Source: Achatina immaculata (Eukaryota; Mollusca; Gastropoda; Stylommatophora; Achatinidae). From it: DNA of 64,000 bases. This document shows, one piece after another, positions 12,233 through 23,500 of the stretch (positions within the stretch are counted from its first letter, which is position 1; every line of letters begins with the position of its first letter). A program made the position numbers and the translations under genes. The DNA lies in the NCBI GenBank assembly GCA_009760885.1, contig CM019719.1, positions 29,490,084 through 29,554,083 of the forward strand. The letters run 5' to 3'. The notes below the pieces were generated by a model that worked only from the letters and a program-made list of their open reading frames with translations, did no database searches and was not told where the DNA came from.

Positions 12233-12910
12233 GACTTAAAATTAACAAGGACAAAACAAAAATAATGAAACATCCCATTAATCAAAATGAAAAAATACAC
12301 GTAGAAGGGACAGATATTGAAGAAGTCAATCAATTTGCATACCTTGCAGCTACATAAACCAGGATGGTGACACCAGAAAGGAAGTTAGAATTGCAAAAGC
12401 AGCATCAGTCTTCAACAATCTTGAGAACATATGGCATTCAAAAGTTATAAGCACAAAAACCAAGTTAAGACTGTTCAATTCAAATGTAATATCCACCCTC
12501 ATTTATGCATGTGAAAGCTGCAAACAACTAAAGAAATAGAAAAGAAATTACACTTTTTTTAAAACAAATGCCTAAGGAAAATACTCTGCATCAAGTGGAA
12601 CTAATTCAAGACAGATGACCGAACAGCAACCAGTCTCATGGGTGATCAGGAAAAGGAGATGGACATAGTTGGTCACTTGATGAGAAGAAATGATCAGAGA
12701 ATCCCAAAACAAGCTATCAAGTGGAACACAACAGGCCAAAGAAAAAGAGGCAGACCACATGAAACTCTAAAAAGGACATTGTTAAGAGAGGCCAAATTAA
12801 CAGGCATAAAATCCCTTGATGAGGTTGAAAGGCTTGCTGAAGACAGGAAAAATTGGCGAACTACCTTGTGAGCCCTATGTGATGTTTAATGGCATGGGAA
12901 GGATATAAGA
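12233..12910 (+). mobile_element. LINE-B, 5'-truncated copy with TSD
   Basis: The 3' end of the LINE-B reverse transcriptase: KINKDKTKIMKHPINQNEKI, GTDIEEVNQFAYL, QRIPKQAIKWNTTGQRKRGR and LDEVERLAEDRKNWRTTL. It ends GGAAGGATATAAGA and is flanked by the perfect 10-bp duplication TATATTTTTG (12223-12232 and 12911-12920). Broken by stops and shifts. Confidence 0.88.
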
Positions 12911-12920
12911 TATATTTTTG

Positions 12921-13085
12921 TATAATTAACATGTAAACCGAAATGTCACAACTATGTGCTAATTAAATAATAAAGTTGTTTCTACATTTGTTTTAAATAG
13001 TCTAACATTACTGCAATGGCTTTGTGTACATTTATATATTTAGATTTATACATATTTATATCCAAAACTTTCTGTGTTTGATATT
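12921..13085 (+). repeat. Repeat R5, right part
   Basis: It resumes the R5 repeat after LINE-B (ATGTAAACCGAAATGTCACA, TTTTAAATAGTCTAACATTA, TGGCTTTGTGTACATTTATA) and aligns with 46910-47065. Confidence 0.7.
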
Positions 13086-13186
13086 TAAGATTTTGGAATA
13101 AATGACTGGTTTTCCTCATTTCTCATACTGAACTGAACTCTATAATTTAAAAATATGAGTTCAATTAGAAATATGCTACTTTTAAT

Positions 13187-13515
13187 TTTGTTTCATTCGC
13201 TCAGTTGCATGTCCCTTGCGGAACTTTGGCTCCCTAACAGCACTCCTGTAGGCCTCTCAGTTGTGAGCAAGATGGCCTGCTGCTGATGCATCCATTTGCA
13301 GATCATCAACAATGTCTTGTAGCCATCTTCACTTTGGTCTTCCTCTCTTTCTTTTTCCCATTACGTACCCTTCCAAGACGGTCTTCTCTAGATTATCATG
13401 ATGTTTAATGTGTCCAAAATATTTAAGTTTTCTCTCTTTAATCCTCTTTACTAGCCAGCCTTCTTCAATATTAAGTTCTTATAGTATGGATATATTTGCT
13501 CTTTTTTGGGGGGTT
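13187..13515 (-). mobile_element. LINE-D, 3' fragment
   Basis: Reverse complement of the tail also seen at 20985 and 30029. It encodes remnants of WLVKRIKERKLKYFGHIK, GRPRQRWLQDIVDD and AAGHLAHN. Frames are broken. Confidence 0.8.
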
Positions 13516-13892
13516 TCTTGGTATATTTCCAGAAGGTAGTAATTTTGTTTAGACTGCCTAAATATTGCTATTAGCAAGTTCTAACAACATTATCAGAGTT
13601 ATTTCAGAGTGAAAGAGTTAACACAGTTTCAAAACAAATACTTGTAACATTTTCAAGAGAGAACCCACATAATAAGTACAGACAATATTTGGACAAACAG
13701 GTCTTTATTCACATGTAAAGTGAAAGAATTAACATCAAATTCAATATTTTAAACTTTATATTTTATTGTTATCTTTACAGATAATGTAGTCTAATAAGAC
13801 ATCATGGCCTGCCCTGTTAAATAAACTATAATAATTTTTTTTTTACACTAAGCAAACACAAGTTTTGATAATTTACAGTGGGCTAGAATCAA
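13516..13892. other. AT-rich spacer, no gene seen
   Basis: Nothing recognised between LINE-D and the minisatellite. Confidence 0.45.
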
Positions 13893-14236
13893 CAGTGATC
13901 TAACTTACAAGTGTATCACTATATGACTTATCACTGTAACAGTGATCTAACTTACATGTCTTTCTCTATATGACTTATCCTTGTAACAGTGATCTAACTT
14001 ACATGTCTATCACTATATGACTAGTCCTTGTAGCAGTGATCTAACTTACATGTCTATCACTATATGACTTGTCCTTGTAGCAGTGATCTAACTTACATGT
14101 CTATCACTATATGACTTGTCCTTGTAGCAGTGATTTAACTTACATGTCTATCACTATATGACTTGTCCTTGTAACAGTGATCTAATTTACATGTCTATCA
14201 CTATATGACTTATCATTGTAGCGGTAATCTAAATGA
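13893..14236 (+). repeat. 47-bp minisatellite, seven units plus a partial
   Basis: Units begin with CAGTGATCTAACTTACA at 13893, 13940, 13987, 14034, 14081, 14128, 14175 and (diverged, CGGTAATCTAAA) 14222, exactly 47 bp apart. Each unit contains CACTATATGACTT. Units differ by a few substitutions. There are no spacers, so it is not CRISPR-like. Confidence 0.93.
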
Positions 14237-14414
14237 AATAAATGTACTGACAAATACCTCTTATCTTTACTCTACATCAGAGATTCTCAAACTGTTTGAG
14301 CTCATGATAAGCAGGTAATATAAATGTTAACCCTGTGGCACATTTATATTAGCCTGCAGCCAAAAAAACACATTTAATTTTTAATAATAATTATTGATAA
14401 AAATAAATGGATTC

Positions 14415-14690
14415 CCTCAGACTTCTTGCTCGGTTTACTAATCCGGCGGTACCGGGTTCAATCCAAGCAGTGGGATTTTTTTCTGGCACACATAAAAAAA
14501 GACCCTGGGATTGACCCAGCCTCTAAGAATGGGTACCAGAGAAATCTGGGAAGGTAAAGCGGCCAAGCGTGGTACTGGCCACATCATACTTTCATGTGCC
14601 GAAGGTCATGAAAAATAAGGGCCTAAAACCATATTCCCCAATATGCCTTAATGGCATGGAAATGGGAATTTTACCTTTACCTCAAACATC
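14415..14690 (+). repeat. SINE related to SINE-A, diverged head
   Basis: B-box-like GGGTTCAATCC near 14455. The body is diverged (GGCCACATCATACTTTCATG, GCCTAAAACCATATTCCCC) and the tail is ATTTTACCTTTACC. The 3' half follows SINE-A while the head differs. Confidence 0.65.
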
Positions 14691-14929
14691 TAAGGTAATA
14701 CCCCATTCCCTTCACAGCACACCAGTTGCAAATCATTCACTGTATTATCACTGTCTTAGAGACAAGTACATATTACTAAAACATATACCAATACAGGTAC
14801 ACTAATACAGCACCATTTTCTTGTGACATATATACAGTACACGTGTTCACAGTATCTTACCCTTTATATTTTAATAGCAAACACTTCAATATGCAACACC
14901 TCCTATAATAAAGGTGCACTTCTAAGTAA

Positions 14930-15075
14930 TGATACCATGCAGGAGAGCGGAACAACAACACAGCTACTTCAGATCATCAGAGGTAGTACCCCCCTTCCCC
15001 TATTCAACTCTTGACACTCTGAGAGGGATGGGCCCTTCTAGGTCATGACTCCCAGAGGTCTTGCGAGCTGTTTAT
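14930..15075 (-). repeat. SINE-B, partial copy
   Basis: Reverse complement of the repeat at 43085-43335. Shared blocks are GAGAGCGGAACAACA, TTCAGATCATCAGAGG, GATGGGCCC and CATGACTCCCAGAGGTC. Confidence 0.65.
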
Positions 15076-15252
15076 TATTAATATTATTATTATTTCAGCT
15101 TCTGGAGTAAAATATAATGTTAAACTATGCTATGCTTTCTCTTTTTTTTTTTCCTTTCCCTCACTACTTATGTCAAGACTTTGCTGAGCAAAAGTATGCA
15201 ACTATTTCTAACCCTATACATACACCGAGATCTGGTATGCTATCAGGTTGTA

Positions 15253-16280
15253 CAGTGCATTCGGAAAATAAACTCTGCACTAACCCATTACTGATTCTGG
15301 TATCGTAGTGATATCTTAATGACTGCGATCTACCTGTATATGTTAGTGTGTTGAACCCTGCTGCTGTGTAACATTCACTGTATTCAGTCTGTCTTTGTGT
15401 AGTCAACTGTTAAGCAGCAAAGCAGTTGTTGAAGCGCACGACGGGCAAATTGTTTAAATAAGTTTATTCACTATGGTTCTTTCACTAGAGGAGCATATTT
15501 TTCTTGTTGAGCACTTATTTGAGATGGCAGTACATACACTGATTTAATCCGGGAGCAGTTTGTTGAAAAATTCCCGGAACACCCTGTACCTCATCGCAAT
15601 GCAATTTATAAACTTATTGAGAAATTTCGTGAAACAGGCTCAATGTCAGATGCACACCATAGTGGGAGAACATCTAGATTTAACAATGAGAAGCTATGTC
15701 TATGCTTCAGAGTCCATCAAAGGCTTTGCGAAAGTTGACACAACAGGAAAGTATCAGACTTGTAACAGCGCACAAAGCGGTCAGAGAAAATTTGAAACTC
15801 TTCCCATATGAAGTAACGGTGGTCCAACAAATGCCACCGGCAGATCATGAAAAACGACTCTGTTACTATGAATGGTTTACAAATTTCATTCAAACTGAAA
15901 CTGCTGATATTCATGTTTTTTTACAGATGAGGCCTGATTTCACTTCTTGGATTACGTTAACACACAAAATACATGATTTGAAGTTTACTGAAATCGCCCA
16001 CACATAAGAAACATTTCACCAGCAGAACTAAGAAAAGTGTTCGCAAATAAAATTAAATGTGTTCAAGCTTGCATAGACGCACGAGGACATCACTTTCAGC
16101 ATTTGTTATAAGGTACATGTCTGATTAGCTTATTATACGTAACATTTTTTTAATCAGCACGCTTAATCAGCGACTCCAACCACAGCACGTAGATGTGGCT
16201 AGATACAGCAGACATTAAGATATCACTACGATATCGGAATTGATACTGGCTTAGTACACAGTTACTTATGGAACATCCTG
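15253..16280 (+). mobile_element. DUF4817-type (IS630/Tc1/mariner superfamily) transposon, dead copy
   Basis: About 1.03 kb between TA dinucleotides (15251-15252, 16281-16282). The terminal inverted repeats run about 70 bp; both contain TATCGTAGTGATATCTTAATG, and the ends are CAGTGCATTCGG and CAGGATGTTCCA. The plus strand holds a broken transposase. It starts MVLSLEEHIFLVEHLF at 15474, with EKFPEHPVPHRNAIYKLIEK in the DUF4817-type N-terminal helix-turn-helix. After several shifts come remnants of the catalytic part (FTSWITLTHKIHDL) and RTKKSVRKQ-like sequence. Not functional. Confidence 0.82.
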
Positions 16281-16282
16281 TA

Positions 16283-16828
16283 CATCTTTACGTACTCTGT
16301 CACATGGAATCTGGGATAGTTGAATCAATAACAGTGTGGCTTTTCTGGACTGAAGGTTGTGGGTTCTGCCCTGGCCTGCCATTGCTTCCATTTGTCAAGT
16401 GTTCTCACTGACAATGTGAGTACCTGCACTGTGTCGAGACCTCTATTTCAAGGAAGGAATCATACATATTTGGAGTTGTCTGGGATGTAATGATGATAAT
16501 ATTTATCCTTTAAATCTAGCTCATCTTCAAACAGTTTCTGTTAGGCCATTGGTTGTTCCATGATTTTTTTTCCCTCTCATGCTGCCACGTGGATGTGCTT
16601 CTGATTGACCAGGCCATCTATTCTATTAAATATGACCCAAATATCAATTTTAATGGAGCTAGGGCAGCCCACTCTGTTTTAGATGATCAATGGCAGCAGT
16701 TAAAAGAAATGCAACTTTATCTTTGATATCCACCTAACCATTAAGTGAAAATAATCAATGGCACCCCTGCATTCTGTATTTTATCAGAGCTCTATGATAT
16801 CACCCCAGTTTAGTTTTTTTCCTGTCTT
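16283..16828. other. Intergenic DNA, possible SINE remnant
   Basis: GGTTGTGGGTTCTGCCC near 16357 resembles a degenerate pol III B box, but no second copy was found here. Otherwise nothing recognised. Confidence 0.3.
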
Positions 16829-16837
16829 ATACTTTAA

Positions 16838-17509
16838 CAGGGTAAAAACAAAAATAATGAAACTTCCCAGTAATCAAGGATGAAAAATATATGTAGATAG
16901 AACAGCTTTTGAAGAACTATGCCAATTTGCATACCTTGGCAGCTACATAGACCAGGATGGTGACACCAGAAATGAAGCTGGAATTGCAAAAGAAGCAGTG
17001 ATCCTCAAGAATCTTGAGAACATATGGCACTCTAAAGCTCTAAGCACAAGCTAAGATTATTCAATTCAAATGTAATATCCACCCTCATTTATGCATGTGA
17101 AAGCTGGGAAAAAACTAAAGAAATAGACAAGAAATTAGACTTTTGAAAATAAATACCTAAGGAAAATATTCGGCATACACTGGAATGAATTCAAGAACAA
17201 CGCAAATAAGGCAGACAAGCGAACAACAGCCTGTCTCATGAGTGATCAGAAAAAAGGAGATGGACATATATCAGTCACAGGATGAGAAGAAACAGTCAGA
17301 ATCCCAAAACAAGCTATCAAGTGAAACACAACAGGCCAAAGAAAAAGAGGTCAACCACGTGAATCTCTAAAGAGGACATTGTTAAAAGAGGCCAAATTAG
17401 CAGGCATAAAATTCCTTGATGAGGTTGAAAAACTCACCAAAACCAGTAAAACTTGGCAAACTATCATGTGAGCCCTATGTGATGTTTAACTGCACAAGAA
17501 AGATGTAAG
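16838..17509 (+). mobile_element. LINE-B, 5'-truncated copy with TSD
   Basis: Diverged 3' end of LINE-B (remnants of FAYLGSYIDQDGDT, STLIYACESW, KQAIK, NTTGQRKRG). It is flanked by ATACTTTAA at 16829-16837 and 17510-17518. The reading frame is heavily broken, more than in the 12233 copy. Confidence 0.84.
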
Positions 17510-17694
17510 ATACTTTAATATGCACCTGATGAAAATTAATTTAATTATTCTCTTGATGTTGCCCAATTATCTGTATATTTACCATTCTTTTTCTTTTTTT
17601 CTCCTTCAACGTGTCCATCCAGCTTGGTTTTCTGTATACTGCCAGGGCTAAAATACTTTGTCTCATTAAATATACTTCACCATACATCATATGA

Positions 17695-17755
17695 CCCATG
17701 GGCACTAACACCATATCCCTATGTGCCTCTAAGGCATGGCAGGGTTACCTTTACT
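17695..17755 (+). repeat. SINE-A, 3' tail only
   Basis: It matches the SINE-A end almost exactly: GGGCACTAACACCATATCCC, then TATGTGCCTCTAAGGC, then ATGGCAGGGTTACCTTTACT. Confidence 0.75.
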
Positions 17756-18480
17756 TTTTTTTTTATATTGCATTCATACAGCTCAAGACTGTTCTTTTAT
17801 TCTGGATTCTTCAGTTATGTACTGTGCATGAGTGTTTTCACATGGATATATGATGCTCATAAACTTCAAACTAGGCTACATTTGCAGTTGTAGGGACAAT
17901 GCAATGCTAAAGAAATTATTTTCATAGCAGAATTGGTTGACACTGGCACTCTGTGATGCCAAGCAGATGAGAAGTGACTGATACCAAAAGATCTAATAAA
18001 AGAGCAGAAAGTGACAAAAAGATGATGGGAACCATACACAGATGATAAAACCATCCTGTATATGGCACAGAGAAAGCAATAAATGAAGAGAGTACTGGTC
18101 CCTGAACTATGGATGTGGTTGATAACAAATGAAAAAAATCACTCTAGTAATGTAGTGATATGTGAGGCAGATCTAGTAAACATACTGAAATGTGAAAAGA
18201 ATCATTAAGCAAAATACATTAGCTCTATGTCTGCAATCCATTTTTTTTTAATGTAACTATTACAACTGACCACAACAATGAAAGCATAATAAACATAACT
18301 CTCGCTTACACTGGCTGAGACAGTACAATAAATGTTACACAAATATGCCAAGCCTCAGCCCACCACATCACCCTTTCCTTCATACATCATTTTTTCACAA
18401 ATTTATAACAAAATGGACTATGACACTCTTCTTGTTGCTTGGCCAAAACAAATCTGAAAACAGATGAGTGAAAAATATGC
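17756..18480. other. Intergenic DNA, no gene recognised
   Basis: Short frames only, with no family resemblance. Confidence 0.4.
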
Positions 18481-18485
18481 AGACT

Positions 18486-18690
18486 AACATCTTCTTCCTC
18501 AGCTTCCCCAGCCATTAAGGCTCACTGCTGCAGATGAAGTCTGTCTCCGCTCCTCTCTATTCTTAATCTTCTCTCTCCAGCTGACGACACCAGTTTTCTG
18601 TATGTCCTCTTCTGTGCTGTCTTCCCATCTTTGTCTTGGTCTACCTCTCAGTCTTGTTTCCTTTATCTCTTGTATATACATCATTTTCAT
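18486..18690 (-). mobile_element. LINE-E, 3' fragment
   Basis: The minus strand encodes a typical non-LTR C-terminus: MYIQEIKETRLRGRPRQRWE, DSTEEDIQKTGVVSWREKIK and REERRQTSSAAVSLNGWGS. It is followed by a GAGGAAGAAGATG tail. It is distinct from LINE-A, B and D. Confidence 0.72.
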
Positions 18691-19550
18691 TTATGCACGT
18701 TAAATACATATTTTAAAATTCAAAGAAAGCTTATCTCTTCTGGATACAATCTTTCACCTGATTTATAAATAAATGACAAAATCTTTATTTCACTAAAACA
18801 ATATCTGCAATGACTGTAAAGAAAATTTACACTGTTTGTGTGAGGGAATCTAATGCTGATTTTTGTGACTGAAGCTAAAGACTGTACCAATATGGCGTTC
18901 AATAAAGGGGGAAAAAAACATTACTGAACTGGTGTTAGGTACCTTTACAACAAGCTGACAAAACTCACATACAAAACATAATATCCAGTATTCACATGTG
19001 AACAATACAGAAACTAACTATGGCACTAAGATTAAATCTGGCAGCAAGATTAAAAAAAAAGAAAAACAGGTTTTCATTTATGAACATATATTGTCAATAT
19101 TCTTCCAAATATCAAACCTTTAATTATCTTCTTATTATTTTAATTCACTCTTGATACTACCAACTGTCCTACTAACAAGTTTATACCATTCCTGTTTAGG
19201 TAAATATGAAAGCTGCTTATATTTTCTCTATATCTTATATCTTGTCCATCTTTCAGGCTCACCTCTGCAAGTGGGATAATTAACAGTCTTATAAATTTAA
19301 TACATAATAAATATTACAAAGCAAAAATCTATGATATATAAAAGAGTTCTGAACCAAATTAAATAATGAGCAGAAAAATGAATTCACAGTTCATGTAAAA
19401 CATGTCCAATATTTAACACCAGAAACAGGGAAGGCTCTAATCAAACTAAGACAAGCAAGGAAAAATCTAATCAAGCTAGACTGGCAGGGAAAGATCTATT
19501 CAAGTTAAGCTGGGCAGTGAAAAATCTAAGAGAAAGTTATGTCCTGTGGC
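18691..19550. other. AT-rich intergenic DNA, no gene recognised
   Basis: Nothing recognised apart from short poly-A runs. It may include USO1 downstream sequence. Confidence 0.4.
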
Positions 19551-19554
19551 ATTT

Positions 19555-19795
19555 GCATGCATGCAGAGTGTGCAGTGCTCATGCCTTCATATTTCTAATC
19601 CACTACAGCATGTAAGGTAGGAATGCTAGTACATGTCTTCGCTGCCTTTATTTTTTCAGGAGAGCCCCAGGTACCCATTTCTTGAGCTGGGCTGGGTTTG
19701 GAGACGGTCCAAATAAAAAATCCTGCCCCAGTGCAAAATCAAACCAGGGACATTTTAGTCGGTAGGCAAGACTAACCACTACACCACCACAGCTC
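19555..19795 (-). repeat. tRNA-like SINE, minus strand
   Basis: On the minus strand, a tRNA-like head near 19795 with TAGTGGTTAGTCTTGC, followed by a B-box-like GGTTTGATTTTGC. The body ends AAATGGGTACCTGGGG, as in SINE-A. The head differs from SINE-A. Confidence 0.62.
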
Positions 19796-19799
19796 AAAA

Positions 19800-20522
19800 T
19801 CAATCAGACTAAGAGGGCAGGGAAAGATCTAAGCAAACCAAGATGACAGGGGAAAAAAAAATCTAAGCAAACTAACAGGGCAGATAAAAAAAATCTAATC
19901 ATAATTATAGGACTAAAGGCGACATGGGGGGGGGGGGGATATGTGAATCCAGAGATTATATAAGCATCCCAGATATACAGATATATATCTTCATTAAAAA
20001 CTTACATAGAACAAATCAGAAGACAGAAACGTAACAGTGTTCAAAAAGGGCCATAATAACTGATTCTTAAGTATGCAATACCAATAAATTTTAGATGCTC
20101 CTTTGGAACTGATGACTGCCACAGTAAGGTAGAGAAATGTGTGACAAGGTCAAGGCAGTTTCTCCATACCAGTTGCCCTGACAAAGCAAGCAGCACATTC
20201 ATTGGTTGTTACTGCAATCAGACTAGGCCAATCAAATAACAGTGGAATCAGCCATGTCAGAATCTGTTTAGCAAAATTATTCCCGTGTAGCTTTCACAAA
20301 TAGCATTAACATCTGTCTGTTCCAAAATGTGCTCCAAGACAAACAGGAGTCATTATTATTATTATTATAAAAACATTAGAAATTCTATCAACTTACGTAT
20401 AAATAAAAAAAAATATGCTTTCATTTTAAAAAACAAAATGAACTTGTTTCACATGTTCACTGCTGATCGGAGTCATTTAAAATTTGTTAATACTTTACAG
20501 TGCTATTCTGATATGGGAGCAA
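19800..20522 (-). other. Probable USO1 3' UTR and downstream DNA
   Basis: It follows the USO1 stop codon on the minus strand. It contains a homopolymer G run near 19926-19938. No convincing poly-A signal close to the stop was seen, so the transcript end is not placed. Confidence 0.35.
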
Positions 20523-20588
20523 TCAGTCTGCTGCAGCATCATCATCACCTACATCTTCCAGTTCATCACCATCATCATCTTCCTCCAC
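20523..20588 (-). CDS. USO1: USO1 terminal exon, acidic C-terminus
   Basis: Acceptor TTTCACTAG. It encodes VEEDDDGDELEDVGDDDAAA, then D and TGA (20525-20523). In the family this acidic tail binds the Golgi partners GM130 and giantin. It is separated from the previous exon by an 8.5-kb intron full of nested transposons. Confidence 0.9.
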   Translation of the reverse strand: MEEDDDGDELEDVGDDDAAAD

Positions 20589-23500
20589 CTAGTGAAACAA
20601 ACAAACAACAAAAATGTAGAAAAATTCTTCAAATCACTTTAAATTTGACCAAAATTCAGTAAGAACAAATACATGACATTGTTACTTGTGACTATCCTCT
20701 GCATGAAAGAAAAATGAACAATGATAAATGATTTCATCCCTCATACTTGCCAGAAACAAGAAACTGGTTTTGTTAACTCTTAATGATAAGCCAAAGGATA
20801 AAACATCACAAAATATGTACAGTTGAACCCACTTATTATCACACAGCTTTATGTCACAACCCAGATATTGTAACAGAAATTTGTATCCCTGGCCAACTCC
20901 CATAAGTAATTAATGGGCTTTATTCCAGTTAATTTCACCCTGCTTATTGGCACAAATCGGTTAATGACACCGTATTTCTGCACCATTCATTCATTCATTT
21001 GCATGTCCCTTGCAGAACTTTGCCTCCCAAACAGCACTCCTGTAGCCTCTCAGTTGTGAGCAAGATGGCCTGCTGCTGCTGAATCCATTTGCAGGTCGTC
21101 AACGATGTCTTGCAGCCATCTTTGTTTTGGTCTTACTCTCTTTCTTTTTCCTATTATGTACCCTTCCAATACGGTCTTCTCTAAATTATCACGGCGTTTA
21201 ATGTGTCCAAAATATTTCAGTTTTCTCTCTTTAAACCTCTTTACTAGCCAGCCTTCTTCAATATTAAGCTCTTGTAGTATAGATATATTTGTTCTTTTTT
21301 GTGTCCATGATATGGAGAACTCTTCTGTAGCATTTACATTCAAAGGCATTTATGTGTTTCTCAGCTGTTTTGTTCAGTGTCCAGGTCTCACAGGCATATG
21401 TTGCAATGGGAAAGATGCATCAAGAGGAGTTAAAGACTGCTTTGTATCACAAACTGGGTGAGACCAAGCTATAATATCTCACAAAGCCTTATCAGTTTTG
21501 CAACCATCAAAGAAGGGGCCAACCGTTTGATCACCGAGTACGTGCTGCATCAACCTTTTGAACATGTGGGTATTAAAACTCAGTTGATGTGAATGAAAGG
21601 CTTACCATGACTGCTCTTTCAAAAAAACATGATTAAAAACTGGCTTCTTTCGGTCACTGTCTTCTTTATCAAGACATGGGCAATGTTAAGGTGTCTCCCC
21701 TGGGAACAACTGTGTTAAGAGCACACTTATCTTAACATAGTGTTTGTGAGACAGGGAACATAGATCTGTTTGCTTAAAAACTCTGACCTACCTCTGTAGC
21801 CCAGAAACTTGTAGCAATCAACACCAATTGTAATTGTTATTTTTGTAAAATGTAATGTCAGGGTGGTGGACGGATGGAGACATGGAGATCTCTGGCGGGG
21901 ATGAGGGAAGTCTGGTGTGAAACCAATGAACCCAGGACGTGACAAGCCTATGGGTCTTTACAACAATGGCTATCAGAATGATGTAAACAAAACAGAGCCA
22001 GTAGACTATGGGTGGCGGGGAATGGATATCGTTGAAGCACTCATCAGATTCCTCATCTCATAGTCAGAGTGTCTTTGTGGAACTGTCTCAAAACCATCTG
22101 ACATGGAGAAGGGGCTTAAGTACAGCCACCAGAGGCTGGAAAACAAAGTTTTGGCCAGGCCAGCCACACTGTCTTCATGGCAGTCCGAGCAAGACTACAG
22201 TCTGCCCTTGCATGGAAAGGTGCTGAAGTCGGAGTTACCCAGCCAAAAGACGCATCGCAAAAATCAGGGTAACACGCATTATCGCTAATGAAATGTCTCT
22301 ATCCGCAGTTTTCAAACATGGTGCTTGCCCTGTGAAGACTAACCAGGCAGGTGCAGTGCCGGGCCCCCTGCCTCGAAAGGGTCCACCCAATGCTACTGGA
22401 GGTCCTCGCAGTTTGTCTTGTGGAGTCAGGAGACATGAGAGTAGAGCTACTGGCCAAAAAATACAACAGAAGAAAACAGCCAAAAAGCAAGAACTTAAAA
22501 TAACGCAGTGGAATGCTGAAGGTGTCAGCAGTGTTAGAGATGGCTATAGCAAAAAGACTGAACTAGAGAACATACTTTTTGCAGAGCAGTTAAGTATATG
22601 CTGCATACAGGAGACACACCTAACCAAAGATGCTGCCTTTAAAATCAGAGACTACCAGTGTTTTAGATCAGACTGACAGGACAGAAGAAAAGGAGGAGTA
22701 CTCACACTTGTTAAGAATAACATCAGCGCATGTCAGGTGGGAGTGTACATGGAAGGAGCCGAATACCAGATGATCCATCTGAAAAGCAGTAATACAGATT
22801 TCCACCTCCTTAACTATTACTGTCCTAATGACCGCCCACTTGCTTTAGAAACAATCCCACATAAAGAGAGACTGATGGTCTGTGGTGATTTTAACAGCCA
22901 TTCCCAGAGCTGGGGCTATGACCACATAGACAAGAGAGGAGAGGAAGTTGAGAGCTGGCAGGATGATAATGGACTTCTCCTGATCAACCAGCCAATGGAT
23001 CCCCCAACATTTTACTCAAAATCAACACCAGATCTGGCATTCCACTCTCCAGATCTGAAGTGGAACATTACACGTGAAGCTGGAAAACAACTTGGAGGTA
23101 GTGACCATCGACCAGTCTTCCTGACAATAGAAAATGAACTCCTTAACACCAGTAGCCCTCTCCCCAGATGGAACTATAAAAAAAGCAAACTGGACAATGT
23201 ACAGACATCGTACAGGTATCCTGGTGGGACAGCTGTCCATAGAAGGTAAGGATATTAACAGCATAGTGAAGGAATTCAATGCTTGTATCCTTCAGGCTGC
23301 TCGTGAAACCATTCCCAGAGGAGCTCGCAGGGACTATAAACCATACTGGTCTAGTGAGCTGGGAAAACTCCATGATGACGTGGAAGCAGCTTGAAAGCAA
23401 GCAGAAAATAGACCATGCCAAAACACCACAATAATTACCAACATTCTAAGGCCAAATTTCAGAGAGCAAAGCTGCAAGCCAGACGGGAAAGTTGGAGAGA

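Noticed and set aside
13893..14236. Possible CRISPR-like array
   Set aside because: The repeats are directly contiguous with a fixed 47-bp period and no unique spacers, and the window is eukaryotic. It is a minisatellite.
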